Source of the DNA: Candidatus Marimicrobium litorale
Lineage (GTDB): Bacteria > Pseudomonadota > Gammaproteobacteria > Pseudomonadales > Halieaceae
Assembly: GCF_026262645.1 (NCBI RefSeq)
Contig: NZ_SHNO01000001.1
Span: 62,001-126,000, forward strand
Reading direction: 5' to 3'
DNA: 64,000 nt
Shown: in pieces, positions 19,101-26,881 of the stretch
Layout of the letters: every line of letters starts with the position of its first letter
Position numbering within the stretch: the first letter of the stretch is position 1
The notes under the pieces: model-generated
Databases searched by the model: none
Told to the model about the DNA's origin: nothing
What the model saw: only the letters and a program-made list of their open reading frames with translations
Program-made: the position numbers and the translations under genes

Positions 19101-19607
19101 ACTGGGCAGACCGTGGTAGGCCTCATTATGGCTTCCCGGACGATGAACAGCCGGCGCGGCACAATGGCGGTTCTGACGTTAGACGACAGTAGCGCCCAGA
19201 TTGAGGTCACGCTGTTCTCCGACGCTTACAGCGAATACCGTGAGCTCTTGATCAAGGACACTATCGTAATAGTAGAGGGCAGAATTTCGGTCGATGAGCG
19301 CACCGGTAATCTGGCGATGCGGGCTGCGAGTTTGCGCAGTTTGCTGGCTGTGCGGCAGAGTAAAGTGAGTGATTTGACGATAGAAATAAGTGCAGAGCAT
19401 GCCGATCAAGAATTCGCCGATTTTCTCGAGCAGACCCTGGCCGGTGCAGGCGGCGGGAACTGTCCGGTATCGTTGATTTATCGCCAGTCGGATAATTCAG
19501 CCTGCATCAGGCTGGGTGAGCGTTGGCGGGTTATACCGAGCGACGAGCTCCTGCAAGAACTGCGAAACGTGGTAGGTAGCAAAGGGGTTGCACTACAGTA
19601 TCATTAG
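16110..19607 (+). CDS. dnaE: DNA polymerase III alpha subunit
   Basis: The replicative polymerase, 1165 residues (E. coli 1160). The N-terminal PHP domain begins FVHLRVHTEYSLSDG. The polymerase core has GPGRGSGAGSLVAY near 360 and the catalytic aspartates in PDFDVDFC near residues 400-407. A helix-hairpin-helix and an OB fold fill the C-terminus. ATG at 16110 is chosen over a TTG one codon upstream. accA normally follows; here it lies 30 kb away. Confidence 0.98.
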   Translation: MTDFVHLRVHTEYSLSDGLVRVKPLVARVAELGMPAVAVTDACNFYGLIKFRKAAFAAGVQPIFGADLMVLDVHDPDRAYPLCLLAMNHEGYHNLTLLISRAYTEGQTLGIPYVRREWLEEASAGLIALSGGVAGEVGQALASDKQTIARERASYWMSLYPGRFYLELHRSGREAEEACLHASVSLAEELQCPIVATNDVRFLDADEFEAHEARVCIGEGRTLDDPRRARRYTAQQYLRSPEEMTALFSDLPEALENSVQIARRCNVVLELGKPYLPEYPVPKGQTMDEFFRQRCHEGLSQRLLVARERGQAFSPEQEQDYRERLDFELQTITQMGFPGYFLIVMDFIQWAKNHDIPVGPGRGSGAGSLVAYALQITDLDPLEYDLLFERFLNPERVSMPDFDVDFCMEKRDRVIEYVADNYGREAVSQIITFGTMAAKAVVRDVARVQGKSYGLADKLSKMIPFEVGITLEKALQQEEPLREFLEQDDDAQEIWDMAEQLEGVVRNVGKHAGGVVIAPSKLTDFSPLFCDESGSGLVTQFDKGDVEDAGLVKFDFLGLRTLTIIDWAVKMIDVARERAGELPLDISQLPRDDRESFELLRSGETTAVFQLESRGMKELIERLQPDCFEDIVALLALFRPGPLQSGMVDNFVNRKHGREEISYPDAQYQHESLKLILQPTYGIILYQEQVMQIAQVLSGYTLGGADMLRRAMGKKDPKEMARHREIFEDGARGKGVDGKLAIKIFDLVEKFAGYGFNKSHSAAYALVSYQTAWLKTKYPAEFMAAVMSSELDNTDKIVVFVDECKRMKLSLKLPDVNEGQYMFTVNTAGEIIYGLGAIKGLGEGPIGNILKAREEGGAFVDLFDFCARTDPRKVNRRALEAMIRSGALDSLNVERWVLMTSLDDALKAAEQSASNRDSGMADLFGEVVPSSGNSGEDVYKEFRGARAWTDKERLGGERDTLGLYITGHPIDEYREEVRRFAPNRIASLSPDGPGRQGTGQTVVGLIMASRTMNSRRGTMAVLTLDDSSAQIEVTLFSDAYSEYRELLIKDTIVIVEGRISVDERTGNLAMRAASLRSLLAVRQSKVSDLTIEISAEHADQEFADFLEQTLAGAGGGNCPVSLIYRQSDNSACIRLGERWRVIPSDELLQELRNVVGSKGVALQYH

Positions 19608-19673
19608 CCGGGCTGTTCTGGTTTACTCCCACAGCCTGTATTCAAATCCTGCTTCAGATGAAGGAATCATCCT

Positions 19674-20462
19674 ATGTTATTGAAAGACAAAGTGGTTATC
19701 GTATCGGGGATCGGTCCGGGCCTTGGCCAGGAATTATCGACACTTGCAGCGAAAGAGGGCGCCAGTGCGGTGGTGCTCGCGGCCCGCACAGAGGCAAAGC
19801 TGGATGTGGCAGAGCAGGAGATAAAGGCACTGGGTCTAGGTACCAAAGTACTTAAAATGGCGACCGATATTGCCGATAAGGAGCAGTGCACAGCGCTTGC
19901 CGATGCGGCAGCGAAAACGTTTGGGCGTATTGATGTGTTATTTAATTCAGCCTATAACCCGGGCTCTTTCGAGCCTATTGAATCTGCTGATATGGCGGGC
20001 TGGCGGGCTGCTATGGACGTAAATCTCTTTGGGACTATGTACCTGAGTCAGGCGTGTATCCCGCATATGAAGTTGTCAGGCGGCTCTATCGTCATGATCG
20101 CGACTATGGTGGAGCACAAGCCGATGGCAACACAGGGCGGTTATGGCGCGTCCAAAATGGCTTTACGCGCTGCGACGAAACATTTGGCACTTGAGCTAGG
20201 ACAATATGATATCCGCGTAAACAGTGTACACATGGGGTGGATGTGGGGTCCTAACGTAGAGATGTATTTCGACTGGCAGTCCCAGTCCACCGGTCGCGAT
20301 AAGACCGACTTGATTGCAGAGGTCGCAGAAAATATACCCCTGGGCGAAATACCTGACGATGGTGAGTGTGCCAAGGCGGCCCTGTTTTTCGCGTCTGACT
20401 ACGCCAGAGTTGTGACGGGAGCCGCACTGGATGTAAATGGCGGCGAGTACATGCCAATTTAG
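19674..20462 (+). CDS. SDR-family oxidoreductase with an atypical active site
   Basis: A 262-residue short-chain dehydrogenase/reductase. The Rossmann loop is SGIGPGLG near residues 11-18, and Tyr157 and Lys161 of YGASK are in place. Two usual signatures differ: the catalytic Ser 13 residues before the Tyr is Thr144, and the NNAG motif reads NSAY (91-94). The C-terminal VTGAALDVNGG is standard. The substrate cannot be told; other SDRs and acyl-CoA dehydrogenases nearby suggest hydroxy-lipid or steroid oxidation. It is the first gene after dnaE, where accA would be expected. DUF1244 follows in the same direction. Confidence 0.8.
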   Translation: MLLKDKVVIVSGIGPGLGQELSTLAAKEGASAVVLAARTEAKLDVAEQEIKALGLGTKVLKMATDIADKEQCTALADAAAKTFGRIDVLFNSAYNPGSFEPIESADMAGWRAAMDVNLFGTMYLSQACIPHMKLSGGSIVMIATMVEHKPMATQGGYGASKMALRAATKHLALELGQYDIRVNSVHMGWMWGPNVEMYFDWQSQSTGRDKTDLIAEVAENIPLGEIPDDGECAKAALFFASDYARVVTGAALDVNGGEYMPI

Positions 20463-20538
20463 ACAGCATTGGGCAGTTTTTCATTGCCGCCGGGGCCAAA
20501 AAGATGTGCGGGCACAGTTAATACGACGGGAGTTTGGG

Positions 20539-20826
20539 ATGAGCGATACTGACAAAATTGATGCGGCAGTTTTCCGCCGTTTACTGGAGCATCTGGACGA
20601 GCATAAGCATGTGCAGAATATCGATCTGATGAATCTGGCCGGGTTTTGCCGTAATTGCCTATCCAAGTGGTATATGGCCGCAGCGGAGGAGGCGGGTCAG
20701 AGTGTTGATTACGATGCAGCACGTGAACGGGTCTACGGCATGCCCTATGGGGAGTGGAAAAAAAAGCACCAGACACCTGCTACCTCGGAGCAGATGGCAA
20801 CCTTTGACAAGAAGTCCGACGTTTAG
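20539..20826 (+). CDS. DUF1244 family protein
   Basis: A 95-residue soluble protein. The conserved GFCRNCLSKWY block near residues 34-44, with two cysteines spaced Cys-x-x-Cys, identifies DUF1244, a small proteobacterial family of unknown function. The open frame extends upstream, but ATG at 20539, with GGGAG upstream, matches the family N-terminus. Its end overlaps by 4 bases the end of a convergent gene. Confidence 0.8.
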   Translation: MSDTDKIDAAVFRRLLEHLDEHKHVQNIDLMNLAGFCRNCLSKWYMAAAEEAGQSVDYDAARERVYGMPYGEWKKKHQTPATSEQMATFDKKSDV

Positions 20827-21227
20827 AGGGGTCCATAAGGCAGGAAGCGGTTGTCGTTGACCTCTCGCAGCCACTGCAGCATTGGTTTGTCCAGTCGCGC
20901 GCCACGCTTGCGTAAAATCCTCGCCAAAGGTATCACCGGTGACTGGGCTCCCGCCTCCCAGCCAGGAAGATTTTCTGCCACGGCGAAAAATCGGAGTAGG
21001 TGAATTACCGCGGCATCAGCCAGCGGCTCCGCAACGCCTCGCCAGGCGTCGTGATCAACTTTCATCAGGGCTGCCATGCGCTGCTGTTCGTCGGTACTGA
21101 GTAGCTCATCCAGCTGGTGCAGCTTGTTTTCGCGATCATATCCGATAAGCCGATCCAGAGTGTCAGCGCTCAGTAGACTCTCGGCGTTGGTTGACGCCAA
21201 GCCCGGATCCCAGGTTCCCAGTGACAT
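20823..21227 (-). CDS. Conserved-looking protein of unknown function (134 aa)
   Basis: I do not recognise this protein. It is soluble, with no signal peptide or membrane segment, and looks mostly helical. It has an acidic N-terminal half and ends in a tail reading NRFLPYGPL. Codon use resembles that of its neighbours, and the compact convergent packing with DUF1244 (4-base overlap) supports a real gene. It diverges from the DUF2141 gene across about 150 bases that should hold both promoters. Confidence 0.6.
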   Translation of the reverse strand: MSLGTWDPGLASTNAESLLSADTLDRLIGYDRENKLHQLDELLSTDEQQRMAALMKVDHDAWRGVAEPLADAAVIHLLRFFAVAENLPGWEAGAQSPVIPLARILRKRGARLDKPMLQWLREVNDNRFLPYGPL

Positions 21228-21379
21228 AGCTAATAATGTTCCGCATGTGTTGTAAAACCGTAGTGTACTGTAAAAAGTATCTGCTTGAGCACTGCAATAC
21301 GCTTCTTTTGAGAGAACGCCGGCTGATCCCGGGCACGATATGGGCTATGCTGGTTGCCGATATTACGTGGAGCATAGCC

Positions 21380-21844
21380 ATGTCAAAGAATCTGGTCACA
21401 GCATTTCTTCTCAATCTCTTTCTGGGAATGTTTGCTTCTCAGTGGACCTTTGCCGACGATCTGACGGGAATATTGATTGTCGAGCTATCGGGTTTGAAAG
21501 ACGCGACGGGGGATGTGTATATCGCTGTTTACAATTCAGAAGACGATTGGTTGAGCGAGGACGCCGTTTTTGCCAGCGAAAAAGTTGCCATCGCCGATGC
21601 GCTGGATGGCGAGCTCGTGCGAACAGAGTTACAGCTTCCGCTGGATGATTACGCATTGACGGTGTTTTATGATGCCGATGGTGATGGCGAACTGAATACC
21701 AATTTTATTGGTATTCCCAAAGAGCCGTTTGCCATGTCGAATAATGCTGTTGCCAAGTTCGGACCTCCAAAGTATGACGAGGCGGTTTTTACGTTGGGTG
21801 CCGAACCGCTCATTCAACACATTGTTATCCAGACGCTGGAATAG
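21380..21844 (+). CDS. DUF2141 domain secreted protein
   Basis: A 154-residue protein with a Sec signal peptide (positive start, hydrophobic core, cleavage near FA-DD at about residue 25). The remainder matches DUF2141: GDVYIAVYNSEDDW, a central YALTVFYDADGDGELNTNFIG segment and a KEPFAMSNNA segment. The family is predicted to be periplasmic or outer-membrane associated with a beta-sandwich fold; its function is unknown. The upstream extension of the frame (48 codons) looks non-coding, so ATG at 21380 with GGAG upstream is preferred. Confidence 0.78.
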   Translation: MSKNLVTAFLLNLFLGMFASQWTFADDLTGILIVELSGLKDATGDVYIAVYNSEDDWLSEDAVFASEKVAIADALDGELVRTELQLPLDDYALTVFYDADGDGELNTNFIGIPKEPFAMSNNAVAKFGPPKYDEAVFTLGAEPLIQHIVIQTLE

Positions 21845-22027
21845 CAACGGCGTTAGCCCGAAGCAATATTCGCCTCTGAACGTCGCGCCGCACGTGGTAA
21901 TTTTACACAATGCCCCATAAGAATAAGGGATTTTCTGTGCACTCCTTCACAAGGGGCTGGTGCATGGGCTGTATTGTGTGTGATTAGCTGTTATCAATAA
22001 CCATGCGTGCAGTATATAGGGCCAATT

Positions 22028-22243
22028 ATGTCTAATGTGCTTGAACACAGCGAAAAGATATCCGCCTCCACCGAGGATGTGTTTCGTGCGCGTATGCTTG
22101 AGCAAGTGCGGCAGATTCGTCGCTATCGCAAGAAAATCTTGAAGGACACGGGACGATTAATGAGCCTTGACGAAGCGGCTATTGAGTGGATAGAGCGTTA
22201 TGCGTCATCGTTTGACATGGATACCGTCTTGAAGGGGTCCTAA
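22028..22243 (+). CDS. Small protein of unknown function (71 aa)
   Basis: A 71-residue, highly charged, helical protein. The middle is strongly basic (RQIRRYRKKILKD) and the end carries SLDEAAIEWIERYA. I do not recognise the family. It could be a small nucleic-acid-binding or adaptor protein, but nothing shows this. ATG at 22028 is preferred to the TTG/ATG extension seven codons upstream. It stands alone between the DUF2141 gene and the MBOAT gene. Confidence 0.5.
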   Translation: MSNVLEHSEKISASTEDVFRARMLEQVRQIRRYRKKILKDTGRLMSLDEAAIEWIERYASSFDMDTVLKGS

Positions 22244-22342
22244 GAGCGGCCCGCTGCGGTGCTGTTTAGCCGAGAGTTAGTCTGTATTTTCAGCTATAGT
22301 ATGTGCTTCGTGGGTTGACCCGTTGTTCTGAAACTGCACGCT

Positions 22343-23848
22343 ATGCTCTTTAATTCCTTTGCTTTTTTACTACTATTTCTCCCGCTTACTCTGGGGTTGT
22401 TTTACGCTGCAAGACGCTGGTTATCCGCTCGGATTTCCATTGCCCTGTTGGTGCTTACCTCGTTCTTTTTTTACGCCTATTGGAATCCAAAGTACTTGCT
22501 GTTGCTGCTGGCATCTATTGCCATTAACTACGCCTTTGGTCGGTGGCTGGCCGTCAACAATCCCTCGCGGTTTCTGCTTGCGTCAGGTGTTACTATAAAT
22601 TTGTCTCTGCTGGGCTATTTCAAGTACAGCGGCTTCCTGATCGCCAGTGTCAATGACGCCTTCGATTTGTCCTTTGGCGCAACGTCGGTAGTATTGCCGT
22701 TGGCAATTTCGTTTTTTACGTTTCAGCAGATTGCTTATCTGGTTGACTGCTATCGGCATGCCGCCCACGAACGTAACTTTATGAATTATTGCCTTTTCGT
22801 TAGTTTTTTCCCGCAATTGATCGCCGGTCCGATTGTCCACCATAAGGAGGTGATGCCGCAGATCAACCGTATGCTTTCGCGCATTGACTTCACGCCTAAT
22901 TTTGCAGCGGGTCTCTCGTTGTTGATTGTGGGGTTGTTTAAGAAAGTCGTAATCGCTGATAACTTTGCGGTTTATGCGAGCCGCTTCTTCAACTCGGCAA
23001 ATGAGGGCGCGCTTTATGCCGGGGATGCTTGGGTGGGCGCGCTATCCTACCATTTTCAGATTTATTTTGACTTCTCCGGCTATTCCGATATGGCAATAGG
23101 CTTGGGGCTGTTGTTCGGTATTGTATTGCCGATAAACTTCAATTCACCTTACCGATCGCTTTCGATTATCGATTTCTGGCGTCGCTGGCACATGACTTTG
23201 TCGCGGTTTCTTAGGGACTACCTTTACTTCACTTTAGGGGGCAACCGCAAAGGGCCATCACGTCGATATGTTAACTTGTTTGCGACAATGTTATTGGGAG
23301 GTCTTTGGCACGGTGCAGCCTGGACATTCGTCGTATGGGGCGCCCTACACGGCAGTTATCTAATCCTGAATCACTGGTGGCGAGCGCTCTTTGATCGAAT
23401 GGGGCTAGGCGGGTTGCGCAGTCATTCGTTATACAAGGTTCTCAGTCTCCTCCTCACAACATTGGTTATCGTCATTGCCTGGGTATACTTTCGTGCTCCG
23501 GATATAACGGTCGCAAACAATACGGTGTTAGCCATGTTCGGCATGGGGGAGAGCGGGTTGTCCAAAAGCTATGGTAACTATATCGTCAATGCTGGCTTTG
23601 GAAGCCTCGTTTCCTTGCTATGGGGCGCGGCTACGTCGCCTTTAGCGCTGACCGTCGTTATGTTTACCGGGGCTTTGTTGTTCACCCTGTACTTGCCCAA
23701 TAGCTGTCAGATTTTTAAGCTACTTGACTACGAAGGCGCTTGCCAATGGCGTCCGACGCTGCGATGGGCGCTTCTTGTTGGCGTGCTGCTGGCTTGTTCT
23801 CTCGTGGGAATGTTTGGTGCCAGCGAGTTTATTTACTTCCAGTTTTAG
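22343..23848 (+). CDS. MBOAT-family membrane O-acyltransferase (AlgI-like)
   Basis: A 501-residue polytopic inner-membrane protein of the MBOAT family, closest in style to AlgI and other polysaccharide O-acetylation proteins. Hallmarks are IIDFWRRWHMTLS near residues 275-287 and GGLWHGAAW with the invariant His323. Such proteins pass acyl groups across the membrane to a periplasmic SGNH partner. The partner is probably the gene immediately downstream on the opposite strand (23865-25133), 16 bases away tail to tail. There are no alginate or other exopolysaccharide polymerase genes nearby, so the acceptor is unknown. Confidence 0.88.
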   Translation: MLFNSFAFLLLFLPLTLGLFYAARRWLSARISIALLVLTSFFFYAYWNPKYLLLLLASIAINYAFGRWLAVNNPSRFLLASGVTINLSLLGYFKYSGFLIASVNDAFDLSFGATSVVLPLAISFFTFQQIAYLVDCYRHAAHERNFMNYCLFVSFFPQLIAGPIVHHKEVMPQINRMLSRIDFTPNFAAGLSLLIVGLFKKVVIADNFAVYASRFFNSANEGALYAGDAWVGALSYHFQIYFDFSGYSDMAIGLGLLFGIVLPINFNSPYRSLSIIDFWRRWHMTLSRFLRDYLYFTLGGNRKGPSRRYVNLFATMLLGGLWHGAAWTFVVWGALHGSYLILNHWWRALFDRMGLGGLRSHSLYKVLSLLLTTLVIVIAWVYFRAPDITVANNTVLAMFGMGESGLSKSYGNYIVNAGFGSLVSLLWGAATSPLALTVVMFTGALLFTLYLPNSCQIFKLLDYEGACQWRPTLRWALLVGVLLACSLVGMFGASEFIYFQF

Positions 23849-23864
23849 TTGCGAGGAAGTAATT

Positions 23865-25133
23865 TTAAGGTGCCGTTTTAGGCGGCGCTTCAATATACCG
23901 CTGATTGCGTTTCCTGAATTTCGCCACTCGGCGTTGTATATCGTCCGCCAGCGACGCGTTGGCTGTTCTGTAGCTTTCGCGATTACTGCGTTGAAGCGCC
24001 AACCAATCGTCTACATTACTTAAAGTCAGCTGTTTGCCGAAATTGTCTACTTGCTGCCCGGATACAATATTCAGGATCCGGTTTCCCGTATTGACGTGGG
24101 GATGGGCTGAGTCATAAAACCAACGGGGCGGGTCCTCATCGTTAACCGGTTCTGTACTGACCTCGCTATAGCCGTTGAAATCCCACAAAGGAAAAGGCTT
24201 GGTGTTTTGAGCAATGGCGATTTTTTCATTGATAGTGACTAGTTGGCGTTTCCAGTATTCAAAATTGGGCCACAGCCCGACGTTATCTAGATTTTCCAAT
24301 AGGCGGGCATGGACGGGCAAGATAACGACGGTCATATCCAGATTATGCTCCTGAGCCATTACTAGCGTTGCTTTGAAATAGGAAAAGGATTGGTTGGGCG
24401 CTGATGGTGTTTCGTGTAGTGAAAATTTGCCACTAGCCGGTAGAAACCAGTTTTGATGTAAATATCCGTTCTCCGTGGAAGCAAAAGCCTTCTCTGTTTG
24501 ACGCTCGCTGGCAAAGGAAAGATCCCACAGACCATTGGGGCGGAGTGTCGTAACAGTAATGGCCCCGGACTCTGCAGCAGATTGCTTGCGCATTGTGCTA
24601 ACACTGTCTCGAGTAGCGTAGTAGCTCAGTAAGCTTGCACTTAGGTCCTCCACGGCCTGCTCTATAAATCGAACAGTGCCAAAGGCAGTACGCTTGCGAA
24701 ATGCATCGGTGGTGCTGGAGGGCAGTTCGTAGTAGGTATTGAAGGTGAAAAAATCAACAAAGTAATAGACATGCTGCACCGGTCCGGACGCGATCGCTGA
24801 CCGAAGCTTGAGGTAGTCGTATTCCGGAGTGCCTCCGGGGGTGGCGTAGTTATAAAAACCCCGTTCACTAAGCAGTGGATGGTTGGGGTCAATGGCTGTG
24901 CCAGCCCTTGATGAGCCAAGCACAACATTGGCCTTGTCCCCGGCGTAGAAATGATAGGGTTTGGCGACGGCTAAGTGAAAAAATATATCAGTCTTCTTTT
25001 CGTTCAGACCTGTGATAGCCGGGATAGGGAGCAGCTGGTAGGGATTTATAGTGGCGTTAAACGCAGCCAGAAGCCCGAGAAAAAATAGGGTGAAAAAAGC
25101 GGTTTTGACAATATAGCGATGGCCGTTAGTCAT
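23865..25133 (-). CDS. Membrane-anchored SGNH-like acyltransferase/esterase (AlgJ/AlgX-like)
   Basis: A 422-residue protein with one N-terminal transmembrane anchor (about residues 11-27) and a periplasmic domain. Block I reads GSSRAG near residues 73-78, giving the nucleophile Ser. Block V reads FYDSAHPH near 345-352, giving the Asp-His pair. This is the pattern of AlgJ/AlgX and DltD-type partners of MBOAT proteins. It converges on the MBOAT gene; divergent or convergent pairing rather than an operon is unusual. Role as its partner is inferred from proximity and motifs. Confidence 0.72.
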   Translation of the reverse strand: MTNGHRYIVKTAFFTLFFLGLLAAFNATINPYQLLPIPAITGLNEKKTDIFFHLAVAKPYHFYAGDKANVVLGSSRAGTAIDPNHPLLSERGFYNYATPGGTPEYDYLKLRSAIASGPVQHVYYFVDFFTFNTYYELPSSTTDAFRKRTAFGTVRFIEQAVEDLSASLLSYYATRDSVSTMRKQSAAESGAITVTTLRPNGLWDLSFASERQTEKAFASTENGYLHQNWFLPASGKFSLHETPSAPNQSFSYFKATLVMAQEHNLDMTVVILPVHARLLENLDNVGLWPNFEYWKRQLVTINEKIAIAQNTKPFPLWDFNGYSEVSTEPVNDEDPPRWFYDSAHPHVNTGNRILNIVSGQQVDNFGKQLTLSNVDDWLALQRSNRESYRTANASLADDIQRRVAKFRKRNQRYIEAPPKTAP

Positions 25134-25170
25134 AGCATTGGCGTATCAACGTGTGGATCTTCTTTTTTAC

Positions 25171-25176
25171 ATTATA
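25171..25176 (-). promoter_or_regulatory. Candidate -10 element for the SGNH-like gene
   Basis: A perfect TATAAT on the minus strand lies about 40 bases upstream of the start at 25133. No good -35 is found at 16-18 bases, so the call is weak. The rest of 25134-25349 shows no gene on either strand. Confidence 0.35.
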
Positions 25177-25349
25177 GCGAGAATTGACAAAAAGTACCCG
25201 GGCAGGCACGTTGATCTTATCGTGTTAATAATCTCTCATTTTTATCAGCGGGACCGATGCTGCGGGAAGAATTACGCAAAGTAATCGAAAAGCTGTTTTT
25301 TTCTGCAAATTCTATCAGTTGACCCTTGCGGGCGGGCGTGCCGACGATG

Positions 25350-25712
25350 CTACTCATCGGCTTGCATATTTCCGTCGCTCCAGTAGGCCTTCATGCTGTT
25401 CACTTTCCCTTGCCCATTGAACTCAAATACATCGATGATATCGATCGCAATTCCGGGCATCTTGACCTGAAACGGAAAAGCGACTGCGTTGCCAGCGCAG
25501 CGGGGTTCGCCACTGAGTTCCAATTTTGCGCCTGAGCTGAGCGCGTTATCGTAGAACTCACAGATCGCATCAATTCCGTTGTGCGTGTCGGTGCCTACAG
25601 GATCTTCCACGCAGGCGTCATCAGCATAGATGTCTCGGATAATGCTGATGTCCTGCTTGTCGAACGCTTCCACGTACTTGTGCACCATGTCGATCATTTT
25701 GCTGTGGTCCAT
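25350..25712 (-). CDS. Steroid delta-isomerase (ketosteroid isomerase) family protein
   Basis: A 120-residue SnoaL/NTF2-fold protein that resembles the Comamonas testosteroni ketosteroid isomerase as I remember it. The three catalytic positions are kept: Tyr13 in HKYVEAF, Asp37 in VEDPVG, and Asp94 in IIDVFEFNG. The family moves the 5-ene double bond of 3-oxo-5-ene steroids into conjugation. It is the last gene of a leftward operon after two acyl-CoA dehydrogenases (17-base gap). A steroid substrate is inferred; related NTF2-fold proteins act on other ligands. Confidence 0.75.
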   Translation of the reverse strand: MDHSKMIDMVHKYVEAFDKQDISIIRDIYADDACVEDPVGTDTHNGIDAICEFYDNALSSGAKLELSGEPRCAGNAVAFPFQVKMPGIAIDIIDVFEFNGQGKVNSMKAYWSDGNMQADE

Positions 25713-25729
25713 TGTATTACCTCTATTTC

Positions 25730-26869
25730 TCAGTAGCCGTTGAGTGTTGCATAGCGATCCTTGTGGTAACCGGTATCTCCAAATATCTGCATGGCACTGC
25801 GTGCTCGCTTCAGAAAAAATCCGATTTCCAGATCATCGGTAACGCCGATACCACCGTGCATTTGCACGGCTTCATTGGTTACCAGTTTGACCAGCTCGTT
25901 CAGGCGTGACTTGGCGAGACTGGCCATAACTGGCAGATCCTCGGGAGACTCATCCACGCTGGATAGTGCCTGCAACAGTACCGAACGGCTCAGCTCCAAT
26001 TCGGATTGCATATGGGCGGCTCGGTGTTGCAGCGACTGGAATGTACCGATGAGTACGCCGAACTGTTCACGTTCCTTTAAGTAGTTGACGGTGCGTTCAA
26101 AGGATTCCAGTGCGCACCCCATCATCTCTGCCGCCAGCGCGACTCGGCCACGGTCCAGCACTGGCTCCAATACGCTCCACCCCTCTCCGACCTCGCCGAG
26201 GATGCTGCTCGCGGTGACGGTGACGTTGTTGAGCTGGATATTGGCTGCATTCCGGCTATCGGCCATTATGGTGCGCGTTCGCGTTACGCCCGGAGCATTT
26301 CCGTCCACTAGGAATAGACTGAGTCCTTCCGTGTCGCGTGTTTCACCGTGGCTACGTGCGACTACGATGAGCCTGTCGGCATTGTGGCCATCAAGCACAA
26401 AGCTCTTATTGCCGTTAAGGACATACCCATCTTTCTGCTGACTGGCAGCGACCCCAATATGATTGGGACGATGGTGGTGGGTTTCTTCCAGCGCCAGTGC
26501 AAAGGTCAGTTCTCCTTGCGCGATGGACGGCAGCAAGGACTGTTTCTGTTCTTCGCTGCCACCCAACAAGATGGCAGAGGCGCCGACCACGCCGGAGCAG
26601 AGCAGGGGTGACGCAGTCAGTGTTCGGCCTGCCTCCTCGATGACGACGCCCAGGCCGAGAAAGCCAAATTCCAGTCCTCCATATATCTCCGGTACTATAA
26701 TACTGGCCCAACCCATTTCCGCCATCTCTTGCCACAACGCAGCGTCGTAGCCGATAGCGTCGCGCTTGTCGCGCAGCTTCCGCAGCGCCTCCACTGGCGC
26801 ACGACTGCCCAGAAAATCTTTGGCAGTCTCTTGCAGCAATCGTTGTTCTTCGTTCAGTACCAGTGCCAT
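25730..26869 (-). CDS. Acyl-CoA dehydrogenase subunit, apparently lacking the catalytic glutamate
   Basis: A 379-residue FAD-dependent acyl-CoA dehydrogenase homologue with the C-terminal QMHGGIGVTDDLEI block. By-eye alignment gives Gly at both places where the catalytic Glu can lie: Gly241 in LDRGR (the LCAD/IVD position) and Gly364 in FGDTG (the MCAD position). Such subunits occur in heterotetrameric steroid side-chain enzymes (ChsE and IpdE types), where the partner supplies the base. The partner would be the gene 12 bases upstream. AGGAG sits before this start. The substrate is unknown; steroid or other branched acyl-CoA is inferred. Confidence 0.82.
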   Translation of the reverse strand: MALVLNEEQRLLQETAKDFLGSRAPVEALRKLRDKRDAIGYDAALWQEMAEMGWASIIVPEIYGGLEFGFLGLGVVIEEAGRTLTASPLLCSGVVGASAILLGGSEEQKQSLLPSIAQGELTFALALEETHHHRPNHIGVAASQQKDGYVLNGNKSFVLDGHNADRLIVVARSHGETRDTEGLSLFLVDGNAPGVTRTRTIMADSRNAANIQLNNVTVTASSILGEVGEGWSVLEPVLDRGRVALAAEMMGCALESFERTVNYLKEREQFGVLIGTFQSLQHRAAHMQSELELSRSVLLQALSSVDESPEDLPVMASLAKSRLNELVKLVTNEAVQMHGGIGVTDDLEIGFFLKRARSAMQIFGDTGYHKDRYATLNGY

Positions 26870-26881
26870 GTATAGATGCTC

